From Effrenium voratum (taxonomy: Eukaryota > Sar > Dinophyceae > Suessiales > Symbiodiniaceae): a stretch of DNA of 64,000 bases. Each line of letters opens with the position of its first letter. Within the stretch, counting starts at the first letter, position 1. The position numbers were made by a program, and so were the translations under genes. Positions 42,836 to 51,839 of this stretch are shown here, piece after piece. The stretch spans positions 1-64,000 of the forward strand of contig CAUJNA010001482.1 of NCBI GenBank assembly GCA_963377175.1, read 5' to 3'. Under the pieces are notes generated by a model. The model saw nothing but the letters and a program-made list of their open reading frames with translations. It was not told where the DNA came from and searched no databases.

Positions 42836-43478
42836 GATTAAAATAATGGTCAGGCAATATGTCTTCAAATATGTAATCTACATATTTATCTATATCACCA
42901 ATGTATATATATTTGATATTGTTTTTTCCTATTATTGAATAAATATATTCCCAAAAGAATAAATACAACAATAGACATACTTTATATTTAGTGTTGTAGT
43001 AATACCATATACTATATTTAGTTGCTCTAAATTCGTTCAAGACTTCGTTTATTTTATCTTTGTCTAATAAATGCCAGTCAATCCATTCAAACAAATAACG
43101 GTATTTTTTGACAAATGCTTTGTATGGTTTAATTGCGTTTATTCCTCCAAACCTCCTAATTAAATCTATATTACTAAAGAATTCATCAATTTCATTTTCA
43201 TATGACTTTCTGGAAATCTTCTGGTAAAAGTGTATAGGAAATCTTGCTTGGTGTCGCATAAAGAATTTTAACTGTAATTGAAACTTTGTATATCCCTTGT
43301 CCTTATGTTCTTCAAGAAAAAACTTTTCAAAGTCTCTTGTTATACAGCATTGATTGCAGTATACATTATATTCACTTATTTTATTACATAGATTAGCAGG
43401 TAATAACTTATACAATGTTATATTAACATCATTCCTTTTAGTTGTACAACATTCGCAATTTGAATAATTAAATAACAT
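42831..43478 (-). CDS. Cys2-LP-Cys2 protein 3
   Basis: 215 aa. CECC (residues 8-11), then LYKLLPANLCNKISEYNVYC and CNQC: the same LYKL.LP.....I..Y core as protein 1, with zinc-type cysteine pairs on both sides. The rest is aromatic-rich and helical, including a hydrophobic stretch (VCLLLYLFFWEYIYSII, residues about 165-182) that could touch a membrane. It starts after AAAGAAAAAACGCCTTATAT, the shared upstream motif. Unknown function. Confidence 0.75.
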   Translation of the reverse strand: MLFNYSNCECCTTKRNDVNITLYKLLPANLCNKISEYNVYCNQCCITRDFEKFFLEEHKDKGYTKFQLQLKFFMRHQARFPIHFYQKISRKSYENEIDEFFSNIDLIRRFGGINAIKPYKAFVKKYRYLFEWIDWHLLDKDKINEVLNEFRATKYSIWYYYNTKYKVCLLLYLFFWEYIYSIIGKNNIKYIYIGDIDKYVDYIFEDILPDHYFNP

Positions 43479-43520
43479 TTCACTAATAATATAAGGCGTT
43501 TTTTCTTTAACTGTATTTCG
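43479..43520 (-). promoter_or_regulatory. Shared upstream motif, gene 3
   Basis: AAAGAAAAAACGCCTTATAT, then TATTAGTGAA and ATG on the - strand. It matches the leader of 41587-42114 over about 35 bases with few changes, while the coding regions are far more diverged. Confidence 0.5.
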
Positions 43521-43527
43521 TTTAATA

Positions 43528-44445
43528 TTAAACTTTCAATAATTCGTGTCTCAAATAAGGACTAGTTTTTCCTTCCAAATGAAAGTAAGATTGCCCTAAT
43601 TTACTATCAATTGATTTTACTTTAAATACTTCTTTTAACCAATGACTGGTATGTGCCTTTTCGCTTATGCCTTTCTTCCTCATTATTTTTACATTACTAC
43701 CCACTGACAACTCAGGGTATTTTCTAGTATTTCTTGCTTGCATTGTAATATTCATTTTTACTTCAAATTCATTCTTTTTCATTCTTGCGTCCTTCGGTGT
43801 AAATTTAGTTGCGGAATGAATATTCTTATTATTGTAAGTTAATAATATTTCAAAAATATAATCCGTCCATTGGATATTCTGCTTTCCATTTTTCTTGTCC
43901 GCTTCAACTCGTTTAAACAGTTGATCTTTAAAAGTCTGAATTCCACGCTCCGCAAATGCTGGATGACCTCTAGTTCTATGTAATTCAATTTTCTCCTCCT
44001 TCAAATAATCTAATACTGATTGATTAAAAAAACTGCCTTCCTCGTCGGTATAAATTAATTTCGGTTTGCCACCCATCTTATTGATATTCTCCATCATTCC
44101 TGCTAAAATGTCTGGCGGTGTCTTGGATTTAATTGGCACGATATGCATATATTTGCTAAATATATCAATGCATATCATTCCAATTCTAAATGTTTGATTT
44201 TCCAAATCATTTTTAGAAATGAAAAACATATCAACTTGAAATTCCCAGAAACTATGCGGAGCAATAAAACTATTTTCACCTCTCATCTTTCTTTTTTCTT
44301 CTACATTTTTACTAAAGAATTCATTAATATCGTTAATTGTAATACTACTATCTTTTTGCTTAGCATCCTTGAGGGTTGTTTGTTTTGAACCATAACCGCT
44401 TCTATCATAATATACACTCTTGATAATTTCTTGTGTTGAACTCAT
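43528..44445 (-). CDS. rve (retroviral-type) integrase
   Basis: 305 aa. Residues 1-65 match the short linker/helical region of polinton-type integrases (KSVYYDRSGYGSKQTTLKDA). The DDE core is D72 (FQVDMFF), D134 (LIYTDEEGSF) and E166 (PAFAERGIQTF). The C-terminal barrel/chromo-like part has SVGSNVKIMRK and a closing YLRHELLKV. All catalytic residues are present and the frame is intact. By family it inserts linear viral DNA into the host genome with a short target duplication. It lies between the PolB-helicase and the Cys-rich cluster. A short palindrome, GTTTAATATTAAAC, overlaps its stop (43520-43533). Confidence 0.92.
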   Translation of the reverse strand: MSSTQEIIKSVYYDRSGYGSKQTTLKDAKQKDSSITINDINEFFSKNVEEKRKMRGENSFIAPHSFWEFQVDMFFISKNDLENQTFRIGMICIDIFSKYMHIVPIKSKTPPDILAGMMENINKMGGKPKLIYTDEEGSFFNQSVLDYLKEEKIELHRTRGHPAFAERGIQTFKDQLFKRVEADKKNGKQNIQWTDYIFEILLTYNNKNIHSATKFTPKDARMKKNEFEVKMNITMQARNTRKYPELSVGSNVKIMRKKGISEKAHTSHWLKEVFKVKSIDSKLGQSYFHLEGKTSPYLRHELLKV

Positions 44446-44460
44446 TAATTAAGTTAATAA

Positions 44461-44493
44461 AATAATTTTGAAAAACTCATTTTCAAAATTATT
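44461..44493 (-). terminator. 3' hairpin of the PolB-helicase gene
   Basis: AATAATTTTGAAAA and TTTTCAAAATTATT form a perfect 14-bp stem with a 5-base loop. It overlaps the last base of the TGA stop of the 1367-aa gene and lies in the leader of the integrase gene. Confidence 0.7.
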
Positions 44494-47400
44494 CATGACG
44501 CACTACAATTGCAATAGACACAGAAGGCGGTGCAGTTTTCAACCGTATGGCATAACTCATTATCACAACGTTGAGCAGTGAAGTTAGAACTTATCTTTCC
44601 TCCTCTTGTATCTAGATTAAATTTAATTCCGCAGTTTTGGCAACAGGATTTGAAGTATTTTAAGCACCAGTTTTCGTCAATGTATTGCTCTTCGTCTATT
44701 TCTCTTTTTGCTACTCTATCTTGCTGTTTATATCCTTCAACTTTGTTTTTAAAATAGTTGATTACCAAACTCTTAAACATATCTTCATCTCCCTCTTTGT
44801 TCTTGTAAAAATAGACATTGTTAAAATCCCTCGCTCGTGTGATACTCGTCCACAACCATTCCCTACAAACTAAATAATCTTTGTTCCATTCGTGAATGGT
44901 CATATTATCACTGATTGATGTCCCCTGTCTGCTATGAGTGGTAGCACAGTAGGCATATCTAAAATGCTTATCTACAATATCAATGTCAAGTGTTCTAATG
45001 TTCTCTGCATCCTTGATATCTTGTATTGTTATCTTGTATCCTTCGTTATTAACAACCTTCCACCTAATATTAACATTCAGTTTTCCTTCCTTGTCCTTTT
45101 TGTAAAGTCTGCATATTAAGATTTCTCCAATTTCATATTTGCATGTTTTACCTAATCTTTTTCTAATCTCATTGGATACTGCCTCACATCTAATATTTGT
45201 ATATGCTATGTTGTTTTCACTATTCATAACATCTTTAGTAAATTTGAAATGCTTAACTATCCATTCTTCAACTGCCATCTTTTTAATCCAAAAGTCATCA
45301 TAGATTTCATTCAGTTTCTTTCTGTTTCTTTCTCCTTCTTCTGTATCCTTACCACCTACTCGCTTACATATCTTTAAAAATATATTATATTTAAAAATAA
45401 TGTCAATACATTTGTCAATGTATTCGCCTGCGTTTTGAGTATTAGTGAAAGGTTCAATCGGTGGCAGTTGCTTGACATCACCGGCACCTATAATTACGAT
45501 GTCAGGATTGTTATTTGCAAACACCCTTATTTTGTTCAATATGTAAGGACTGGACATATAAATCTCATCAAACACTATACAATCAAAATCTGAATAATCA
45601 AACTTTGGTAGGTCATCCCCTTTATCAACTGGAATACTAAAGAATGTATTTACTGTCACCGCTTCGCATTCAATCTCTTGTTTCAACATATTTTGAGGCA
45701 CTACAAAAAGTGTATTGTGTCCTAAATTTTCCATATACTTGCCTATAAAACTTTTACCGCTCCCAGCAAATTTTGCTCTAATCATAACTCTTCTTTTTTC
45801 AATAATCTTATTACAGATGCTTTCAACATCCCACTCATCTTCAATCGGTATTGTTTCATTCTGAAAAGTTGGTATTTTTACTAACTCATTAAATTTCCAA
45901 TTGTAATCAGTTTCCAGTTCATAGACTTTATTATTTTCTACTCTCCAGCCTCCAATATCATTATGAAAATCTAACAACTTCTTTGCCTTCCTTACATCTT
46001 TCTTTGCAATATGAAAGGCATCGGTTTTCACCGCATAAACTTTAATACTATTTGCTTTCAGTTTTTCAAAAGTTTCATACATGTTAAAATTATGACCTTG
46101 TAATAATAATTCTTTAATATACCTAAATCCGTTCATTAGTTTTCTTTGGTCGGTAAGACAAACAACATAATATTTGGCAGTCTTACTTATCTTTTCAGTT
46201 TCCCTATATTTCTCGCCCCGTTCGCTGTAATAAGTCTTGCCGTCTTCAACTTTGCAATCGATACCAAATTCAGGAAATGTCATACTACCATTTACATGTT
46301 GGAAGTATGGTCTCTCATCTTCGGAGAGTTCAATACTCCACTCATCATCGTTTAATAGTTGCCATTTATTAAAACACTCATATTCTTCATCATCCAAAAC
46401 ATACAGTCTGCCTCCATGGGTTCTTTGATGATGTAAAGCATGTCCTACATTGTCAAAGATCCTACTCACTGACTTTCTGTTATATGATTTTTCCATTAGT
46501 CCAAAAGTAATATTTGCTATTGTCTTCTTGATTTTGTTGTTTTGCTCCTCGTCAGGACTGATGTTTGATTTAAACAATTCGCTTATCGCTTTCTTGTATT
46601 TTACCTTCAACACTTGCGACGGTGTTTTATAATATAGTATTTTCATCACAACGCCTCTTTTAACCAATTCTTTTAAGTATTTACCATACACCAGATTAAT
46701 TTTTTTGTTAAAAAAGATGTTGCCCTGATTTGCTTGAACATAATACAGTGTGTAATTGTTAAATCTGTTGAAATCGCAAGTGTGATCGTAAGGTTTCCAC
46801 ACATCAAATTCTTTAAAAATCGGGATATAATTAATCTTGCTTCCTTGATGTGTAAATGCTTTACATGTGTCAATGCTACATCTTTCATCGGTTTCTACTT
46901 CCTTACCTACATTGCTTCTCATCATGCCGTGTGCTACAATTGTTCTGCATTCATCCAAAATCTGGACATCAACTTCATTATAATAACTCTTGTAGTTTTC
47001 GCACAACAATTTTCTGTTAAATTTAAACATTTCTTCACTGATGTTATTATATACTTCTTCTTCGTCAACTGCGATGTCCTCATCAATTCTGTCTCTGTCA
47101 AAATTCTGGTTTACTATTGAATAATAAACTTTCTTTTGCTTCTTTCCTATTTGATGCGTAAAATCCATTTTGACTTCAGTTGTCCTACCTGCAGTGTATC
47201 CTATTTGTGGTTCATATCCTATCTGCTTGAGTTCAAAAACTGCCTTGTCTAAATCATTGCCTTTCAATATCAACTTGTATTCATCTTCCTCATTGAGTTT
47301 TAATATGTCGTCCAAATTTTCAATCATCTTATATTTGATGGGTGTCTCCCTGCTACTGATGTAATAATTGCTATGGATTTTAAGCTTATGGACGTCTTCT

Positions 47401-48596
47401 ACATTCGGGTTTGCTTTAAGATTTTTCATGTCGTGGTTCAATGTGTAAATATGACTGTTCTTTACTAAACCATTAAAAGTAATTATTCTTCTGCTATTGA
47501 AGTCTTTTGGGTCATGCTTGTAAATCAATTTGCTGTCAATGTCGTAAATTCTTGCTTTGATGTCAAACTGTTTAAACACAGCATCCATTTGCATGATTGA
47601 AGCACCGTGCTTTTTGAAGTTTTCATCGCTTTTGTTGATGATTTCTAATATCCTCTCTCTGGTTAAATTCTTCTTTTTGGTTCTTTTGTGCCTCATCAGC
47701 GTGTCCGCGTAGTGTTCCATCAACGTATTAATCCAGCACTCATTTTCAATATGCTCACCTTTTTTTATTGCTTCCTTCAATGTTAAGCAGTCAGGGTTCA
47801 ATTCGGTTTGAATGTATCTATGATGAATACTTATGTTATGTTTAGCGTCGGTGAGTTCATCATCAAAAATATCATAATCTACTGCGTCCTCATCAACTAA
47901 GTCGGCGCTTTCTATTTTGATGCAATCAAGGTAGTTATAAACCTCGCCATCTGTAAAACTCTTAAACGCTGGGTCGCTTCTCATCACTGCCACCAGTTTA
48001 TGAAACTTATGTTTATCAAAATGCTTTGTAATTTTAACATTAACAGCATTAGTAATAAACTCCCACTGTGCTTTTATGTTGCCTGCCCTTTTAACGTTAG
48101 GATATAGCAACGGGTAGTATTTAATACCATTCAATCTAAAAAAACCGGATTTTGTAGCGCGTCCTTCGTCTTTAGTAAAAAGAATATATTTAATAACAAT
48201 CGTTTTTCTGTCCTTCGTTATGTTGTCTCTATACATCCTTTGAATTCTTCGTAAGGGTGTTTTTTCATTAATTCTTCTCCTGATTGTTGCTAGCTTCTTG
48301 CCTCTGACTGCCTTTTCAGTTGTTGGTTTCATTCTCTCGCCTATGGGTGCTATGTTTTGGTATTTGGCAACTGCCTTTTCATATTGCTTCAGTCCTTTCT
48401 TCAATTCCTTGTCGTTTGTTGCAATGATGCCATTGATTAATTTGTTTGCCGTGTCAAATTGAACAATTTTGCGGTCTTCATAAAAATCAATGATGGTATT
48501 GACTTTCTGTAGGGTTTGAGCGGTAATACTGCCCCTTTTCCTGTCTCTTGTGTTTTTTAGGTCTTGAATGTTTGTATCTATACGTTTTTTTGTCAT
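44493..48596 (-). CDS. PolB DNA polymerase - SF1 helicase fusion
   Basis: 1367 aa, intact. The N-terminal ~280 residues are basic. A domain at about 290-410 has NECWINTLMEHYAD and SHIYTLNHD, common in PLV polymerases. The PolB palm has motif A SIDTCKAFTHQ (about 570-580), motif B KKTIANITFGLMEK (about 685-700) and motif C AVKTDAFHI (about 855), which has KTD where DTD is usual. The SF1 helicase has Walker A FAGSGKSFIGK (about 943), Walker B CIVFDEIYM (about 1005), motif III GAGDVKQLPPIEP (about 1037) and motif VI SITRARD (about 1250). The end is Cys-rich (CQNCGIKF, QRCDNELCHTVEN, CVYCN), like a degenerate HNH/treble-clef. Role: protein-primed-type genome replication. No competing replicative polymerase is in the element. 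Confidence 0.88.
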   Translation of the reverse strand: MTKKRIDTNIQDLKNTRDRKRGSITAQTLQKVNTIIDFYEDRKIVQFDTANKLINGIIATNDKELKKGLKQYEKAVAKYQNIAPIGERMKPTTEKAVRGKKLATIRRRINEKTPLRRIQRMYRDNITKDRKTIVIKYILFTKDEGRATKSGFFRLNGIKYYPLLYPNVKRAGNIKAQWEFITNAVNVKITKHFDKHKFHKLVAVMRSDPAFKSFTDGEVYNYLDCIKIESADLVDEDAVDYDIFDDELTDAKHNISIHHRYIQTELNPDCLTLKEAIKKGEHIENECWINTLMEHYADTLMRHKRTKKKNLTRERILEIINKSDENFKKHGASIMQMDAVFKQFDIKARIYDIDSKLIYKHDPKDFNSRRIITFNGLVKNSHIYTLNHDMKNLKANPNVEDVHKLKIHSNYYISSRETPIKYKMIENLDDILKLNEEDEYKLILKGNDLDKAVFELKQIGYEPQIGYTAGRTTEVKMDFTHQIGKKQKKVYYSIVNQNFDRDRIDEDIAVDEEEVYNNISEEMFKFNRKLLCENYKSYYNEVDVQILDECRTIVAHGMMRSNVGKEVETDERCSIDTCKAFTHQGSKINYIPIFKEFDVWKPYDHTCDFNRFNNYTLYYVQANQGNIFFNKKINLVYGKYLKELVKRGVVMKILYYKTPSQVLKVKYKKAISELFKSNISPDEEQNNKIKKTIANITFGLMEKSYNRKSVSRIFDNVGHALHHQRTHGGRLYVLDDEEYECFNKWQLLNDDEWSIELSEDERPYFQHVNGSMTFPEFGIDCKVEDGKTYYSERGEKYRETEKISKTAKYYVVCLTDQRKLMNGFRYIKELLLQGHNFNMYETFEKLKANSIKVYAVKTDAFHIAKKDVRKAKKLLDFHNDIGGWRVENNKVYELETDYNWKFNELVKIPTFQNETIPIEDEWDVESICNKIIEKRRVMIRAKFAGSGKSFIGKYMENLGHNTLFVVPQNMLKQEIECEAVTVNTFFSIPVDKGDDLPKFDYSDFDCIVFDEIYMSSPYILNKIRVFANNNPDIVIIGAGDVKQLPPIEPFTNTQNAGEYIDKCIDIIFKYNIFLKICKRVGGKDTEEGERNRKKLNEIYDDFWIKKMAVEEWIVKHFKFTKDVMNSENNIAYTNIRCEAVSNEIRKRLGKTCKYEIGEILICRLYKKDKEGKLNVNIRWKVVNNEGYKITIQDIKDAENIRTLDIDIVDKHFRYAYCATTHSRQGTSISDNMTIHEWNKDYLVCREWLWTSITRARDFNNVYFYKNKEGDEDMFKSLVINYFKNKVEGYKQQDRVAKREIDEEQYIDENWCLKYFKSCCQNCGIKFNLDTRGGKISSNFTAQRCDNELCHTVENCTAFCVYCNCSAS

Positions 48597-48740
48597 AAAT
48601 TAGTCTATATATTAATAATAGTTAATATGTCCTTAAGTGTCTTTCGTATTACTCTTTTATTCGCCTTATTGAATTTATATTAATTCATATTTTGCCTTAA
48701 TATACTTAAAGAAATACTACCATAATATATTAAGATAAAA
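48597..48740. promoter_or_regulatory. Divergent intergenic region, PolB-helicase / small ORF
   Basis: 144 bases between divergent starts. The right side carries AAAGAAATACTACCATAATA before ATG 48741, a variant of the shared upstream motif. The PolB side has TTAATATATAGAC 13-25 bases before its ATG. Likely bidirectional control. Confidence 0.45.
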
Positions 48741-48992
48741 ATGAGCACTAAAAATATTGATGACTTGACAATTGATGAGATTAAGGAACAGATGGCTTTA
48801 TTCACCAGATTATATTATAAGAAGAAAAAGGTAGAAGACCCTGAATTTCTTGAAAGAAAAAGGGCACTTGACCGACAAAGGTATCATAGAAAAAAGGAAG
48901 AGGAAGGAACAGTAAATCAACCTCCTAAAAATGACTACAACAGAAAATACAAAGGCAATAATTTGATCCTAGTTTCTACCCCTGAAAAATGA
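48741..48992 (+). CDS. Small basic viral protein
   Basis: 83 aa. An acidic start (NIDDLTIDEIKEQMALF) is followed by a strongly basic helix (RLYYKKKKVEDPEFLERKR, ALDRQRYHRKKEEE). Resembles short basic DNA-binding regions in character only. It is transcribed divergently from the PolB-helicase, with a variant of the shared motif upstream and a perfect hairpin at its stop. Confidence 0.65.
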   Translation: MSTKNIDDLTIDEIKEQMALFTRLYYKKKKVEDPEFLERKRALDRQRYHRKKEEEGTVNQPPKNDYNRKYKGNNLILVSTPEK

Positions 48993-49019
48993 TATTTTAA
49001 AGTAAGTATTTTAAAATAT
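48992..49019. terminator. Hairpin between convergent genes
   Basis: ATATTTTAAA pairs with TTTAAAATAT (10 bp, loop of 8). It begins at the last base of the 48741-48992 stop and faces the convergent gene ending at 49064, so it could serve both strands. Confidence 0.65.
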
Positions 49020-49063
49020 GATTTTATTTTCATGATGGTTTTAACTCTATGTCTTTCATTTGT

Positions 49064-50003
49064 TTATTTTAGATTTTGTTTTTCTTTATTCTTATCTTTA
49101 TCCTTATCTTCTTCATCGGTTTCAGCATCAGTAGGAATAGGAATGTCGGTCGGCGGTGCTATTTCATAATTAGCATTTTCTTCTGACGACGCCTCGCCAG
49201 AGGCTCGCGAGCTTCGCGACGTTGAATTAACGGTATGTGTTGAAGAACTATTAACAGTGATAGGTGGAGAACTATTAACGCTAACAGGAGGAGAAGTGTT
49301 TAACTCAACTTCTTCATTAGTATTATTTCTTAACCAATTCATAATACCATTAGTAATATCAAAAGTTGTAATTAGTGAATTTCCTATAATGTATGCTGTC
49401 AATTCAGTAATTTGTAGAGTGGTTAATGTAGTTTGATAAGTTATATGTATTATTATTTCTGCTACACTAAAACCCGACCTTAACATAAATTCTATAATCC
49501 TAATCAGGTTTTTTCTTTTTGTTTCCGTTATCATCATCGTCGTCGTCGTCTGGTTCATCTGCATCATCACCATCTTGAATAGGTTTGAATAAGGATGCTT
49601 GTACTTCTGCCTCTGCCCTATTCTTAAGATTACTTTTAAAACTCTTTGAAAATCCGTCTGAAATCAAACCTGTATAATCAATGTCATCAGTTTGTGTTTC
49701 TTTATCATTTGGTAGGTCTGTTTGTGTTTCTTTGACTTCTCTGATAGGAAACTGTGTTGCTTTGTCAAGTGTCATTACCGGGAACATATCAGTATCATAT
49801 TTATTATTGTTTAAACTCATATATTTCTTGTTAATGCCATAATTCGTTAAATCAAATTCGTCAAAATCAACTTCATTCATTAATAAATCTACTCTCCGTT
49901 TTTCTGGGATGGTTGTTATTATCAGTCTGTGTGTCATCGCTTCTTTAAGCATTTCATCAAAGGTTTTCCTTCTTCTCAATCCATAATATTTAGTATTACT
50001 CAT
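49064..50003 (-). pseudogene. Acidic viral protein with one frameshift
   Basis: Two overlapping frames that read as one protein. 50003-49500 gives MSNTKYYGLRRRKTFDEMLK, tandem ETQTD units (about residues 92-106) and an Asp-rich stretch ending in a Lys run. 49573-49064 continues with a hydrophobic helical region (IRIIEFMLRSGFSVAEIIIH) and a Ser/Thr/Pro-rich, acidic tail. The switch occurs in an A6 tract near 49506-49511; one A fewer would join the frames. The classic -1 slippery phase does not fit. The YDELLKE/FDEMLKE start is shared with the neighbouring 50030-50887 protein. A virion or scaffold protein is possible. Function unknown. Confidence 0.6.
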
Positions 50004-50029
50004 TATTAAATATTATAGATTAATTATTG

Positions 50030-50887
50030 TTAATCACGTGTTTGACCCGATGAGGACGCCTTTTCTTCTTTCATATACTTATTATATACATGCTTTTTGT
50101 AAAAATCTATCAATTTGGTTTTGTTTTCCTGTTTTTTAACGTTGGTTTCACTTTCAATCAATTCGCTAATTAAGTTGTTGAATTCTATGTATATATCATC
50201 TTTCATTAATCCGACATTATATATTTTATCAATGATGCGTTTCATGTCCATTGGAACATTTGCTAAATATAAGGGTGTATTTCCTCTGATTTCATCTATG
50301 AAATCTTCAACTTTACTTAGGTCATCATCGTCGTCTTTACCCTCTTTCTTCTCTTCTTCATCAACAATAGGGTCGTGTTCTGGTTCTTCTTCTTCTCCTT
50401 CTTCTTGATTTGACGCCATTGAATGGACTTTCACACCTTCTGGTATTGATTGTCTTGATACAGCACTTGCCATTTCATCGTGTTGTCCAAACATAAGTCT
50501 CATTCTTTCTTCAAATTCTTCTTTCTGTCTGTTCACTTCCATTAACCTTTCGTCTACGAATGTCATTTGTTGTTTGAATGTATCGCCAATTTCTTTAAAT
50601 ATTCCTTTACCTGATGATGAATCCTTCTTAACTTCTTCTCTTCTGCTCAATTCTTCTTTCTTTTGAATATCCAAAGCATCTTTATTATCAAACTGACTAC
50701 CATATTGATTTAACCTGTATCTTGTTGCCCTTCTGTCTATCACATTTTCAATTGATGGACGGTTCTCATCTTCTACTAATGTTTCTTTTAACAACTCGTC
50801 ATAAGAAGGTCTCAAATGTAATTGTGATTTTAACGAACCTACTTTTACTGGTCCTACTGTATTCAATCTATTTATTGATTTAATCAT
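50030..50887 (-). CDS. Coiled-coil acidic viral protein
   Basis: 285 aa. LRPSYDELLKETLVEDENRP lies near the N-terminus, followed by a long coiled coil (about 75-135; VDERLMEVNRQKEEFEERM), an acidic linker (EEGEEEEPEHD, KDDDDDL, about 165-195) and a C-terminal helical domain (DMKRIIDKIYNVGLMKDD). The start resembles that of the 50003 protein, so the pair may be distant paralogues. It lies in the structural-gene array with penton and zinc-finger proteins. Unknown function; a scaffold or tegument-like role is only a guess. Confidence 0.7.
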   Translation of the reverse strand: MIKSINRLNTVGPVKVGSLKSQLHLRPSYDELLKETLVEDENRPSIENVIDRRATRYRLNQYGSQFDNKDALDIQKKEELSRREEVKKDSSSGKGIFKEIGDTFKQQMTFVDERLMEVNRQKEEFEERMRLMFGQHDEMASAVSRQSIPEGVKVHSMASNQEEGEEEEPEHDPIVDEEEKKEGKDDDDDLSKVEDFIDEIRGNTPLYLANVPMDMKRIIDKIYNVGLMKDDIYIEFNNLISELIESETNVKKQENKTKLIDFYKKHVYNKYMKEEKASSSGQTRD

Positions 50888-50934
50888 ATTATATGTATTA
50901 TTTAGATAATTTATTTATCTAAATAATAAATAAG

Positions 50935-51267
50935 TTAATCTGAAATATTCTTAATCATTTCTTCTAAATGTTTCTTTCTTGCTTTTAGTTGTTCTGTTGT
51001 TTGTATTCCATCGGGTGAGCGTGAGTTTTCCAATATTTTTCTTATTCTGTCTAATTCCTTTCTATAACTTTCCGTTCTGTTGCTTTCTGCTAAATCGTTT
51101 CTGTATTTTATCAATGCTCCTTGTGTTTGTCTTGCTTCTATATTATCTTTCATTTGTTTAAAATAATTCATTCTTGAAGCAACGCCCCATAAGTCATTAG
51201 TATCATATACTCTTTCAACTTGTGGTGCCCTTTTAAATTCTACATTTCTATGACTTCTCATAAGCAT
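50935..51267 (-). CDS. Small coiled-coil viral protein
   Basis: 110 aa. Basic N-terminus (MLMRSHRNVEFKRAPQVERV), then DTNDLWGVASRMNYFKQ and long charged helices (RKELDRIRKILENSRS, LKARKKHLEEMIKNI). Third gene after the penton in a tight - strand array with 30-50 base gaps. It occupies the same place as the 81-aa ORF at 12212-12457 in the GC-rich relic. Confidence 0.65.
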   Translation of the reverse strand: MLMRSHRNVEFKRAPQVERVYDTNDLWGVASRMNYFKQMKDNIEARQTQGALIKYRNDLAESNRTESYRKELDRIRKILENSRSPDGIQTTEQLKARKKHLEEMIKNISD

Positions 51268-51297
51268 GATTAATATATAATATAATTAGATTATTAT

Positions 51298-51792
51298 TTA
51301 AAACATTGATGAAGATAATTTGTTTATTTTTTCTTGTTTATCTTGTTTTTTCTTTTGTTTAAGTTCTTCATAATGTTGGCTTAATAGTTCTGTTGCCGTG
51401 GGTTTCTTAATAGTTTCTTTAATCACTTCTTGTTTAATCTCATTCTTAATTTCTTCTTTTACTTCTGGTTGTATCTTTCTAATATTCTTTTGTGGATTGA
51501 CTGGGAGCATCTCGGTTTTTGCCCCTTTACAATTTTTAGGATGTGAGTGTCTCAAACTTTTCAATGTCATCTTTTTAGAGCATTGTTCACATTCTACTAA
51601 TTCAACTTCTTTTTTAGTTCTTGGTAATTCTTTTGCTTTCGCGTTTGGTTCAGGAATGACTTCTTCAGGTTTAACTTCTTCTGGCGTTGGTTCTTCATTA
51701 ACTGTTTCATTTTGTTCAACAACTTCATTATTAATAGGTGCTTCTTCTGTTTTAGTTTCATTATTAATATCTACTACCTCAATACTTGACAT
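51298..51792 (-). CDS. Acidic zinc-finger viral protein
   Basis: 164 aa. The N-terminal ~55 residues are Glu/Pro/Asn-rich (NEEPTPEEVKPEEVIPEP). A C2HC-type finger follows: VECEQCSKKMTLKSLRHSHP with the final Cys in KNC (residues about 66-90). The C-terminus is Lys/Glu-rich and helical. A related ECxC...H...C finger occurs at 58809-59135. It lies directly downstream of the penton gene, and the GC-rich relic also has a Pro/Glu-rich ORF there. Probably binds nucleic acid or protein. Function unknown. Confidence 0.7.
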   Translation of the reverse strand: MSSIEVVDINNETKTEEAPINNEVVEQNETVNEEPTPEEVKPEEVIPEPNAKAKELPRTKKEVELVECEQCSKKMTLKSLRHSHPKNCKGAKTEMLPVNPQKNIRKIQPEVKEEIKNEIKQEVIKETIKKPTATELLSQHYEELKQKKKQDKQEKINKLSSSMF

Positions 51793-51839
51793 ATAATATA
51801 TTCTATATATTTTCTATATGGAAAAATAAAAGAAAATAT

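Noticed and set aside
49500..49520. Programmed -1 frameshift at AAAAAAC
   Set aside because: The codon phase does not fit the X XXY YYZ rule. The join needs +1 (or one A fewer), so an indel is more likely.
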